The notes under the pieces were generated by a model that saw nothing but the letters and a program-made list of their open reading frames with translations, searched no databases and was not told where the DNA came from. From positions 1-64,000 of the forward strand of contig NZ_MKKE01000005.1 in assembly GCF_001942305.1 (NCBI RefSeq): a DNA stretch of 64,000 bases, written 5' to 3'. This document shows, in pieces, positions 48,068 to 57,687 of this stretch. Every line of letters starts with the position of its first letter. Within the stretch, counting starts at the first letter, position 1. The DNA is from Saccharomonospora sp. CUA-673 (lineage in GTDB: Bacteria; Actinomycetota; Actinomycetes; Mycobacteriales; Pseudonocardiaceae). Both the position numbers and the translations under genes were made by a program.

Positions 48068-48178
48068 GCACCCGAGGGCCCCATGGTCGCGTTGAGTGCA
48101 ACCAATCTTCCCTTCGCCCCGCTGCCGACGCGAAGGGAAGATTAGTCGCGTTGAGTGCGACTATGGGGCCTCGGGTGC
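48068..48178. repeat. dispersed palindromic element A, long nested copy 3
   Basis: A 111-base imperfect palindrome. The outer arms are GCACCCGAGG/CCTCGGGTGC and the centre pairs TCTTCCCTTCGC with GCGAAGGGAAGA. Each arm contains a full GTCGCGTTGAGTGC core, so it looks like two elements facing each other. A T-rich run follows on the plus strand. It sits between two minus-strand genes, just past the adhesin stop. Confidence 0.85.
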
Positions 48179-48192
48179 TTTTTAGGTTGTTA

Positions 48193-51100
48193 TCAGGTGT
48201 TGCCGCGGAATCGGCGGAGCAGGAAGGCTCCCGAGCCGACCGCCAGCAGACCCGCCCACAGCAGGAGGGTCACCGGCGCACCGGTCTGCGCGAGGTCCTT
48301 GCTGCCCGTACCGAGCTTGCCGCCGTCGCCGACACCGGCGCCGTGGTCACCCGGGCCGACCGCCACCGGCGGAGCGGTGATCAGGTCGTGCCCACCGCCG
48401 TGACCGGGACCGCCGGTGCCCGGACCGCCGTCACCGGGGCCGCCGTTGCCGTCCCCGTTACCGGGCGGGTCGTCCTCGCAGACCACGGTGAACGTGACCT
48501 CCGTCGGCTGGGACTCGTTGCCATGGGCGTCGGTCTGCGTGGCGGTCAGCGTGTGCTCACCGCACGGCAGGTCCGGCACCTCGATGCTCCACGTGCCGTC
48601 GTCGCCGACCTGCACCGAACCGATCGGCCTGCCGTCGAGCTCGACGTCGACCGTGGCCCCGGGCTCACCCGTGCCGCCGATGACCGTCGGGCCGTCACCG
48701 TCGACCGAACCACCGTCCTGCGGCGACGTCACGACCGGCGGATCCGGAGCCGTCGCGTCCACGGTGAACGGCACCTCGTCGGACGGCGGCGAGGTGTTGC
48801 CCGCCGGGTCGGTCTGCGTGGCCGACACCGTGTGCTCACCCTCCGGCAGCGGCTGGGACGGCGTGAACGACCAGTTGCCGTTCTCGTCGACGGTCGTGGT
48901 GCCGACCTCCTCGCCGTCGATGATCACCGAGACCTGGGCGCCCGGTTCACCGGTACCCGTGATCGTCGGCGTGTCGCCGACCGTGGAGCCCGGGCTCGGA
49001 CCCGTGATCGTCGGCGCAGCCGGTGGCTCCGTGTCGACGGTGATCTCGATGGATGCAGGCGGCGATTCGTTGCCCGCCGGATCCGTCTGGATCACGTCGA
49101 TGGTGTGGTCACCGTCCGGCAACGGATCGGGCGGCGTGAACGTCCAGTTCCCGTTCTCATCCACCGGAGCCGTGCCAACGGATTCACCATCGATGATCAC
49201 CTCGACCGTGGCACCCGGCTCACCCGTACCCGAGATCTCCGGGGTCGGGTTGTTCACCGCGGCCCCGTCCTCGGGCTGGTTGATCGTCGGCGGACCGGGC
49301 GGCGTGGCGTCGATGATGACGTCGATGGACGCCGGCGGCGATTCGTTGCCCGCCGGATCCGTCTGGATCACCTCGATGGTGTGCTCGCCGTCCGGCAACG
49401 GATCGGACGGGGTGAACGTCCAGTTGCCGTCCTCGTCGATCGGCGCCGTACCAACGGATTCACCATCGATGATGATCTCCACCGTGCCACCCGGCTCACC
49501 CGTACCCGAGATCTCCGGGGTCGGGTTGGTGATGACGTCGCCGTCGCTCGGCTCCGTGATCACCGGAGCAGGTGGCGCCTCGGTGTCGACGGTGATGTCG
49601 ATCGAGGCCGGCGGCGATTCGTTGCCCGCCGGATCCGTCTGGATCACCTCGATGGTGTGGTCGCCGTCCGGCAACGGATCGGACGGGGTGAACGTCCAGT
49701 TGCCGTCCTCGTCGATCGGCCCCGTACCAACGGATTCACCATCGATGATCACCTCCACCGTGGCACCCGGCTCACCCGTACCGGAAATCTCCGGGGTCGG
49801 GTTGTTCACCTGATCCCCGTCGGACGGGGACGTGATCACCGGTGGGTCCGGCGCCTCCGTATCCACCGTGATGTCGATGGTCGTCGGATCCGAGGGGTTG
49901 CCCGCCGGGTCGGTCTGGATCACCTCGATGGTGTGGTCACCATCCGGAAGCGGCTCGCTCGGCGTGAACGTCCAGTTCCCGTTCTCATCCACCGGAGCCG
50001 TACCCACCGACTCACCATCGATGATCACCTCCACCGTGGCACCCGGCTCACCCGTACCCGAGATCTCCGGGGTCGGGTTGTTCACCTGATCCCCGTCGGA
50101 CGGGGACGTGATCACCGGTGGGTCCGGCGCCTCCTGGTCGGCGACCACGAACGACACCGGTTCCGATGGTGGCGACGACGCATCGCCGAACGACTGGGTC
50201 GCCGTGATCGTGTGGTCGCCCTCCGGCAGTGGCGTCTCCGGGGTGAGCGACCAGGTGCCGTCCGGGTCGACCGTGGTCGTGCCGATCGGCTGACCGTTCT
50301 CGTCGTGCCCGGCGAACCGTTACCGGTGATGGTCGGGGTCTGACCGACCTCCTCGCCCTGGCTCGGCGAGGTGATCTCCGGCTGCTCGAGCTGGTCGCAC
50401 TCGACGCCGCCCGGCGCACCGGTGGCCGTGGCCTGCAGCGGAAGCAGCCCCAGGTTGACGCTGGCCAGGTTGCCCACGACCGGGGCGCTCACGTTGCCGT
50501 TGAGCTGGATGAACGCGGTCGAACCCGAACCCGTCGGCCCGGAGGAGGTGTTGTTGAGCTGACCGACACTGAGGGTCAGGTTGACGCTCACGACGCCCAG
50601 GTTCAGGTTGATCGGGATCGACATGCCGGCCCGCAGCTCGGTGCGCTGGCCCGCGATCGTCACGGCGATGCCGTAGTCGTTGGACGTGACCGTGCCCGTC
50701 GTGCCGTCGGAGGTCGCGACGAGTTCCGGGTTCTCCAGGACCTCGACCCCGACCAGACCGTTGATCAGCGACAGCGACGCGACGTTACCGGTGGCCGTCG
50801 AGACGACGTTGCCGTCGGACAGGGTCGTGTTGCCGGAGGTCTCCACCGCGCCGAGCTCGAGGATGTTCAGCCCGAAGCCGAGCAGCGTCAGTCCGAGGCT
50901 GGCATTGGCCAGCGACGTCGTCGACTGGGCCATCGGCGTGCCGTCCGGAACGCAGGCCAGATCGCCGGCCCAGTTGGTCTGACCACTGCTGTTGATCGCG
51001 CCGACCTGCAGCACGCCGGGAAGGTTGATCGTGCCCAGACCGGCGTTGTACGAGTCGGAGCCCGCGGCGGGCCCCGAGTTCGCCTGGTCGGATGCGACGC

Positions 51101-51380
51101 CCACCGGGATGCCCACGGCGTTGAGGCCGACGTTCGCCGATTCCGCGTGCGTGCGGGGCGATGCCGTGCTGTCGGTCCTCGTATTCGAGTGCGCCAACGA
51201 CGCGTTGACGTTGGCGATGCCTGCGGCATTGAGGCCGACATTGAGCACGTCGCCGGTGGTGGAACCGGAGTACGTCGCGGGCAGCGGTTCCGCTCGCGCC
51301 GGAAGAACCGTCGTGAGCGCGCCGACGAGGAATGTCACCACCGCCAACGCTGCCGCCGACAACCAGGAACGCTTGGACAT
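48193..51380 (-). CDS. LAxTG-anchored surface protein with seven Ig-like repeats, apparent frameshift
   Basis: Exported protein of about 1,062 residues. Signal peptide (LAVVTFLVGALTTVLPARA), then an N-terminal domain of about 330 residues with repeated LNVGLNAAGI/VGLNAVGIPVG pieces and many Val/Leu/Thr strands (choice-of-anchor-type). Seven tandem Ig-like repeats of about 92 residues follow (PPVITSPSDGDQV, ISGTGEPGATVEVIIDG, WTFTPSEPLPDGDHTIEVIQ), ending in a Gly-rich spacer, LAQTG sorting signal, membrane helix and RRFRG tail, as for class E sortases. Frame breaks near 50305. Likely a wall-linked adhesin or spacer protein. Confidence 0.82.
48480..50370 (-). repeat. seven tandem 276-base Ig-domain repeats
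   Basis: The repeats inside the adhesin gene are spaced 276 bases apart (92 codons), measured between identical GAACGTCCAGTTGCCGTCC stretches at 49414 and 49690. The four central units are nearly identical at the DNA level, while the outer ones are diverged. This favours recombination-driven change in copy number. Confidence 0.75.
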
Positions 51381-51657
51381 CGAGCTACCTTCCGCCGGGG
51401 ATGTTCGATTTGAAATCGATGTGAGGCCAGCAAAAAAGGACGCTACAAGCGCCGTTCAGAACGCGCCCGGCATTGCCACCCGAATGGCCTACACCTCGGT
51501 GATTCCCCAGGGCACAGCAAGAAGTGCGGAACTTAATCCACCCGCCGGAGGGATACCGGAACACTATTTCGGACTCTGTCCAAAGAATTCCTGGATCATG
51601 TCCGGAGAATTGTTCCGAACCGGACCTTCGCCCTGCATGCGGCTCAGAATGTGAGCC

Positions 51658-54409
51658 TTACCCGCCCTGAACGTGGCCCTGAACGACGGCCGTGAGTTCG
51701 ACGCGGGAACGCACGCCGAGCCGGACGAAGATGTTGCGCAGGTGGTGCTCGACGGTCCGCTGCGAGATCGCGAGCCGCTCGGCGACCTCCCGGTTCGTCC
51801 GTCCATCCGCGACCAGTCCCGCGATGCGTTCCTGTTGGGGTGTCAGGATGTCCGCCGCGATCCGCTCACCCGTCGCGGTGTCACCCGCCGCGCGGTCACC
51901 GTCGGCCCGGTCGCCCGCGGCGCGCAGTTCGTCGCGGATCTGGTTCGCCCAGTACGCGGCTCCCGCGTCGTCGGCGAGACGGAAGGCGTCCCGCAGCACC
52001 GAACGGGCCTCCCTGCTGCGCCGCTGTCTACGCAGGCTGCGCGCGTGGGCCAGTTCGGTGCGGGCCAGTTCGAGGGTCATGCCACCGGAGCGTTGGAGCT
52101 CGATGGCCGTGGTGAAGTGCCGATCCGCGGTCTCCGGGTCGTCGGCGAGCAGACCCCGGCAACGGTGCGCCAACGCGAGCCACACGCCGGTGCCCGTCAA
52201 CGTCGCCCACGTCTCGTAGCGCCCCAACGCCCACTCGGCGTGCCGGGACTCGCCGCACCGGATCGCGCATTCGACGAACTGCGGCACGGCTGCGATCTGC
52301 ACCATCGGCATGCCGGTCGCCGGGCTGAACAACGTGATCAACCTGCGGAGCGCGTCGGCGGGCCGCTCGTCGAGCAGGTCGGCGCACGCCCGCACCCATT
52401 CGGCCAGCGCGGCGGCTCGGCCGAGCGCGGCCCTGGCGATCCGCGGCTGCGCGGCGTCGAGGCGCGCCAGCGCCGCGTCCCGGTTGCCGAGCGACACCTC
52501 CGCCAGCGCCGCGAGGACCTCGTGCTCGGCCGCCGTGTTGCGCTGTCCACCCGCGACCGCCTGCGCGACACCTTCGGTGCTGGCCTCGAGCGCCGCATGC
52601 GGCCGGTCCAACAGCGCCGACGTGAGGGAGAACTGGAACAGCGCCGTCGGCAACAGCGCCTGCGCCCCCGTCCCGCGGGCGCGCGCGACGGCCGCGGCCG
52701 CGCGGTCGTGCGCCACCGTCGGGCGGCCCAGCGTCATCGCAGCCTCCGCGGCGCACAGCGCATCCCGGACGTCGTCGCCCGCCTCGTCGAGCACGCGGCG
52801 CAGCGCCTCGCCCGCCGTCTCGTGGTCCCCGGCGAACATCGACGCCATTCCGGTCAGGTGCGTCGCCACGAGCGAATCGGCGCTCTCGGGGTCCGAGGTG
52901 CCCAGTGCCGCCGCCGTGGCGGCGTAGCCGTCGGTGTCGGCGGCGGTGCGACGCGCCTCGGCGGCGAGCAGGTACGCCTCGGCCCGCTGGTCGCCGGTGA
53001 GCGTGTCGGCGGCCCGCAGCAGTTGGTGCGCGGCGACCTCGGGGGAACCGTCGCGCAGTTCGATCTCGCCCAGCGCGGCGAGGATCCCGCCCGCCTCGCC
53101 GCCGGACGGTGCGTGCTCGGCGGCCTGGCGCAGCAGTCGGCGCGCGGGCCCGGTCCGCCCTGCGCTCCAGTGTCGGCGGGCGGCCAGGCGCAGCCGCCGG
53201 GCCTTCGTCGCGCCGGGCGGGGTGAGGTGCGCGGCGCGCTGCCAGGCGAGGGCGGCCGTGTCGGCGTGGTCGTCGGCGACGGCGGCGATCGTGTCGGCGA
53301 CCGCCGGGTCGAACCGTCCCTGGGCGCGGGCCGTGTGCCACTCCCAGGACGCGCGGTGCCGGCCCGGGTCGAGTTCCTCGGCCAGGCGGGCGTGCGCGAC
53401 GCGACGTTCCCGTTCGCCGGCCGCGTCGTGGAGCGTCGCGCGGACGACCGGGCTCACCTCGCCCGACGCCCCGAACAGTCCGGACCGCCGCACCTCGGCG
53501 AGGACGTCGGCGGCCGGTGCGTGGCCCGGCGACTCGGCGACGTCGGCGCACGCGAGCCGCAGCACGAACCGGGCCGCGTCGACCGACAGGCCCCGGTACG
53601 CGGCGAGGACGGCGTCCCGACCCCGGCCGCCCGCGGGCAGCGTGTCCGGTGGCGGCAACGTGCCGGTGCCTGGCCCGCGGTGACGGTGGCGGCGAGTTCG
53701 AGCAGGTCGGACGGGTTACCGCCGGCGGCTCGACCAGTTCGGCCACGAGTTCGGCCGCGAGGGGTTCGGCGATGCGTTCGGCGACGAGCGTGCGCGCGTC
53801 GGCGTCGGTCAGCGGCGGCAGGGGTTCGACGTCGAGGTCGGCGAGGCGGCGCAGGGCCGGGTCGAACGGCGGCACCGCGCAGACGATGCCGACGGCTTCC
53901 GGGCCGCAACGGCGCGCCACGAACGCGAGTGTGTCGAGGGAAGCGGGGTCGAGCCACTGGGTGTCGTCGACGAGGCAGAGCACGGGACCGGCATCGGCCA
54001 GCGCGCACAGCAGCCGGGCGCCACCTCGGCGACGTCGTGGTCAGCGGGGTGGTGGGCCCGCTGGTGGGGAGGGTGCCGGGTGTCGACGTGGATCGGGGGG
54101 TGGTTGTCGGGGGTGAGTCCGGCGGCGGCGCACAGCCGGTGCAGCGCCGCCCACGGCAGGTGCGCCTCGGCCTCGGCCCCGGCGATCTCGACGACCCGGA
54201 CGTCCACGCCCGGCACGGAGGGGCCCCGGCGGGCGGCGCCTCTGAAGGCGGTGGTGAGGAGGGTGGTGCTGCCCATGCCGCGGGCGCGGAGAGGACGAGT
54301 GCGCGGCCGTGCCTGCGGCGACGTCGGCGGCGAGCGCGGCGAGGCGCGCCCGGGGGCCGTCCCTGCCCACGAGCGTGGTCGGTTCTCTCTCCAGTGCCGG
54401 TCCGGTCAT
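51658..54409 (-). CDS. large LuxR-type ATPase regulator (LAL), about five apparent frameshifts
   Basis: Regulator of about 918 residues if five one-base gaps near 53665, 53730, 54020, 54290 and 54302 are restored. N-terminal ATPase module: TTLVGRDGPRARLAAL, then MGSTTLL in place of a classical Walker A, VLCLVDDTQWLDPASLDTLA as Walker B, then a long TPR-like helical part, and a C-terminal LuxR helix-turn-helix (LTPQQERIAGLVADG, NREVAERLAISQRTVEHHL). LAL proteins activate adjacent genes in response to small signals. The clustered breaks lie in the first 750 bases only. It is divergent from the cutinase gene. Confidence 0.8.
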
Positions 54410-54584
54410 CGCTCTCCACTCGGAAGTGCCTGCACGTGCCCGTGGTTGTCCGGAAAGTCCGAGAAGCCGTGCACGACCTTCTCACATGCGGGCCGGTGAT
54501 TACACCGATGCGGTGCGTGGCCGGGTCGGGTGAGGGTGTTCGGGCCACGACGAGGTGGCGTTTTCCGAACATCGAGGAGGAACG

Positions 54585-55453
54585 GTGCGACGAAGGACAG
54601 CGACGACACTCGTGTCGGCCGCGGTGCTGGCGCTCTCGACGGCGTTCGCGGGCGCGGGTGCGGCGACTGCGCAGCAGGAGAATCCGTACGAGCGTGGACC
54701 GGATCCGACGGAGGAGAGCATCGAGGCGGAGGAGGGCACGTTCGACGTCGACGACACGAGCGTGTCGAGCCTGGTGTCGGGCTTCGGCGGGGGCACGATC
54801 TACTACCCGACGGAGACCGATGAGGGCACGTTCGCGGCGATCGCGATCTCGCCGGGGTACACGGCGGGCCAGTCGACGATCGCGTGGTTGGGTCCGCGGT
54901 TGGCGTCGCAGGGTTTCGTGGTGTTCACGATCGACACGAACACGCGGTTCGACCAGCCGGGCAGCCGGGCGAACCAGTTGAACGCGGCGTTGGAGTATCT
55001 GGTCGAGGACAGTGATGTCGCCGATCGGATCGATCCGGAGCGTCTGGGTGTGGCCGGCCATTCGATGGGTGGCGGCGGTTCGCTGGAGGCGGCCGTGGAC
55101 AACGCGGACATCGACGCGGTGGTGCCGTTCACGCCGTGGCACACGACGAAGGACTTCTCCGACCTGGAGACGCGACGTTCGTGTTGGGCGGTTCGCGGGA
55201 CACGGTGGCGCCGGTGTCGCGGCACGCGGAGCCGTTCTACGAGTCGTTGCCGGAGGACGGGTCGAAGGCGTACATGGAGTTGAGTTCGGGGCACTTCTTC
55301 CCGAACAGTCCGAACACGACGATGGCGAAGTACACGTTGTCGTGGTTCAAGTTGTTCCTGGACAACGACACGCGTTACCTGGAGTTCCTCTGCCCGGCCC
55401 CCACGGACAGTGACATCAACGACTACCGAGAAACCTGCCCCTACACCCCGTAA
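54585..55453 (+). CDS. Cut190-like cutinase / polyester hydrolase, apparent frameshift
   Basis: Secreted alpha/beta-hydrolase of 289 residues after correction, clearly related to actinobacterial cutinases that hydrolyse aliphatic polyesters and PET (Saccharomonospora Cut190, Thermobifida cutinases). Signal peptide ends around [45 protein letters not shown] and FYESLP are family hallmarks. Catalytic Ser160 (GHSMGG), Asp206 (GGSRDT) and His237 (SGHFFP), the substrate-binding Trp185 in FTPW and a C-terminal Cys pair ([15 protein letters not shown]) are present. One C is missing near 55173. GTG 54585 has a GAGGAGG site. Confidence 0.88.
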
Positions 55454-55530
55454 GACCACGCACGAGTAATGCGTAGGTCCTGACCCCCGGACCCCCGGTC
55501 CCCGCCGGCCCCGACCCACATGCACCCAAC

Positions 55531-55565
55531 GGCCCCATGGCTGCGCTCAACGCGACCATGGGGCC
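55531..55565. repeat. dispersed palindromic element A, copy 4
   Basis: GGCCCCATGG-CTGCG pairs with CGCGACC-ATGGGGCC around a CTCAA centre. It lies 78 bases after the cutinase stop. Same design as the copies at 19872 and 48068. Confidence 0.75.
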
Positions 55566-55703
55566 CCCGGGAGCACCAGTCCGGCCCCCATCGCAAGGTG
55601 ACGGAACTTGCCAAGGCAACCACGGTGATGGGGGTCCGGGGCGCCCCCCGGGCGGGGTCCGGGGGTGCACCCCCGGGAGGAAACGCGACACACGAAGAAA
55701 AGG

Positions 55704-55741
55704 CGAAGGCGCTCCCCGCGACGAGCAGGGGAGCGCCTTCG
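55704..55741 (-). terminator. intrinsic terminator of tRNA-Thr
   Basis: CGAAGGCGCTCCCC pairs perfectly with GGGGAGCGCCTTCG. Read on the minus strand it is followed by CCTTTTCTTC. It begins 6 bases after the tRNA 3' end. Confidence 0.85.
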
Positions 55742-55746
55742 TGTGG

Positions 55747-55820
55747 AGCCGCCTAGGGGAATCGAACCCCTGACCTACGCATTACGAGTGCGTCGCTCTG
55801 GCCGACTGAGCTAAGGCGGC
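55747..55820 (-). tRNA. tRNA-Thr (CGU anticodon)
   Basis: A 74-base cloverleaf on the minus strand. The acceptor stem GCCGCCT/AGGCGGC pairs perfectly, the D-loop has AGCTCAGTCGG, the anticodon loop is CTCGTAA with anticodon CGT (reads ACG), and the T arm is GGGGTTCGATTCCCC. CCA is not encoded. Confidence 0.96.
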
Positions 55821-55961
55821 GCGGACCGTGTCCGGATGCCTGAAACTGTACCCGAGGGTGGGGCGTCACCTTTGACCCCCTCCCTCGTTGAGCTGTGAAA
55901 GAGGCTTTTGCCGGCTTACTGGGCCACCCCGACCCGGCCTGTGCACTGGAGGATCCACCCG

Positions 55962-57620
55962 ATGCGACGACGTTTGGCCCGCGCAGCAGCTCTGCCGTTG
56001 GCGGCCGCCTTGGTCGTTCTGCCCGCTGCTCCTGCGGCGGGGCAGGTGACGACGCCGATTCCGCCACCTGCGGACCCGAACAATCCGCCTGCTTCGGAGG
56101 AGGTCCTGCCGAGGGGTAAGGCGATCGGTGAGGCCGGTACGGCGCTGGGCATGGTGCGGTTGTTGCCGGAGTTGGTGCCGACGAGTTCGATCATGCCGGG
56201 TGCGGACGAGGTGTTGCCGCGTCAGTCGGCGTTGGAGGGCGGTTTCGGCCTGTCCAGCGCGCAGGCGAACTCGGAGTCGTATCTGACCTACGAGCGTTCG
56301 ATCGCGTCGGCGTCGCCTGCGGGGATCGCGATCGGCGGGAACGCGCCGACGAGCCCGGGCACGGCGACGCAGACGGCGCTGCCGGACAACGAGGAGCCGG
56401 TGTCGACGGGGTTGAACGCGCCGGACAATCCGCTGATCAACGTGAGTGCGTTGAACGGGACGGCGCATGCGCGGTGGAGTGAGGACCGCGGGCCGTGCGT
56501 GGGCACGATCTCGGATGCGTCGACGTCGACGGCCAGTGTGTCGTTGTTGAACACGATCCCGACGATGCCGGACGTGGCCGATCTGACGGACGCGGACGCG
56601 AGTGCGCGTGGCGCGTTGGACCGGCTGGGGTCGTTGGCGAACCTGGGTGGTCTGTTGTCGGGGCAGCGCACGGATGATGCGCGGCCGGCGGCGGACGGCA
56701 CGGGGTCGTTGATCAGCGCGCCGAACACGTTGTCGACGCGGTCGACGGTGCGGCTGGTGGACATGCCGGACACGGAGCGCAAGGCCGTGGAGTCGACGTC
56801 GACGATGCAGGCCGCCGACGTCAACATCCTCAAGGGCACGCCGCTGGGCTTCACGGTGAAGGTGGCGAGCCAGCCGACGTTGCGGGTGTTGTCGACGGGC
56901 AGCGCGGAGACGTCGAAGGTGGAGTACACGGCGCCGGTGTTGACGATCGAGCGGAACGGCCAGGAGCTGTTCAAGCTGGATGCGGCGAACCCGACGGCCG
57001 ACGTCCCGGTGGGTCTGCCGACGGACGAGTTGAAGAACATGCCGGGCTACGAGCAGGTCAAGGACGTCCCGGTGATCGGTGACGCGGCCGAGCTGGCGAG
57101 CGGCGGTGTGAAGACGCTGAGCGATGCGGCGGCGAACCGGGTGCTGGACCTGGGTGTGCTGCGGTTGAGCATCGCCGAGTTGACCGAGCGTGGTGCCGAC
57201 CGGACGGAGCCGTTCGAGGGGCACCAGTTGGGCGCGTCGGCGCGGTTGTTGGATCTGCAGATCCTGCCGACGGAGCGGTTGAAGAACCTGCTGCCGGACG
57301 ATGCGGCGGACCGGTTGCCGGCGTCGTTGGCGCAGGTGTCGCTGGGTGAGCAGATCGCACGGGCCTACGCGCCGAAGGGCGGCGTGGACTGCTCGGTGCC
57401 GGAGGAGCCCGCACCGCCGCAGGGTGGTGGCGCGGCGCCGCCGGCGGCGCCCGAGAAGTTGGCGCAGACGAGCGGTGCGTACGCGTCGGTGCCGATCTTC
57501 TGGAGCGGCACGGCGATGCTGTTGGTCGGCGCGGTGTTGGTGGCGGTGGCGCCGGGCAGGCGAGGCGGCCTGACGGGCGCGTCGACGACGCCGAAGCCGT
57601 CCCCGCACCCCCGCGAGTAA
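55962..57620 (+). CDS. secreted membrane-anchored protein of unknown function
   Basis: Exported protein of 552 residues. Signal peptide MRRRLARAAALPLAAALVVL ends around PAAGQ; the body is Ala/Thr/Leu-rich without a recognised catalytic motif. One Cys pair (GPCVG and VDCSVPEE) could form a disulfide. A Pro/Gly-rich linker precedes KLAQTSG, a membrane helix (IFWSGTAMLLVGAVLVAV) and GRRGG, an arrangement like an LAxTG-anchored protein except that the motif reads LAQTS-G. ATG 55962 is chosen for the GGAGG site and intact signal peptide. Monocistronic between tRNA-Thr and a strong terminator. Confidence 0.7.
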   Translation: MRRRLARAAALPLAAALVVLPAAPAAGQVTTPIPPPADPNNPPASEEVLPRGKAIGEAGTALGMVRLLPELVPTSSIMPGADEVLPRQSALEGGFGLSSAQANSESYLTYERSIASASPAGIAIGGNAPTSPGTATQTALPDNEEPVSTGLNAPDNPLINVSALNGTAHARWSEDRGPCVGTISDASTSTASVSLLNTIPTMPDVADLTDADASARGALDRLGSLANLGGLLSGQRTDDARPAADGTGSLISAPNTLSTRSTVRLVDMPDTERKAVESTSTMQAADVNILKGTPLGFTVKVASQPTLRVLSTGSAETSKVEYTAPVLTIERNGQELFKLDAANPTADVPVGLPTDELKNMPGYEQVKDVPVIGDAAELASGGVKTLSDAAANRVLDLGVLRLSIAELTERGADRTEPFEGHQLGASARLLDLQILPTERLKNLLPDDAADRLPASLAQVSLGEQIARAYAPKGGVDCSVPEEPAPPQGGGAAPPAAPEKLAQTSGAYASVPIFWSGTAMLLVGAVLVAVAPGRRGGLTGASTTPKPSPHPRE

Positions 57621-57632
57621 TACGGAGTGACT

Positions 57633-57672
57633 GAGAAACCCCCGGAGCGCCGAGGCGCTCCGGGGGTTTCTC
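57633..57672. terminator. bidirectional terminator between the secreted protein and holB
   Basis: GAGAAACCCCCGGAGCGC pairs perfectly with GCGCTCCGGGGGTTTCTC, an 18-base stem around CGAG, between two convergent genes. Confidence 0.88.
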
Positions 57673-57687
57673 ATGCTCCGCGGGAAG

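Noticed and set aside
48151..50343. Long plus-strand open frame opposite the Ig-like adhesin
   Set aside because: Its apparent repeats merely mirror the 276-base units of the adhesin, whose translation shows a signal peptide, Ig domains and a sorting signal.
51673..54981. Plus-strand open frame of about 1,100 codons opposite the LuxR regulator
   Set aside because: Shadow frame. It remains open only because of base composition and overlaps both the regulator and the cutinase start; no domain is visible.
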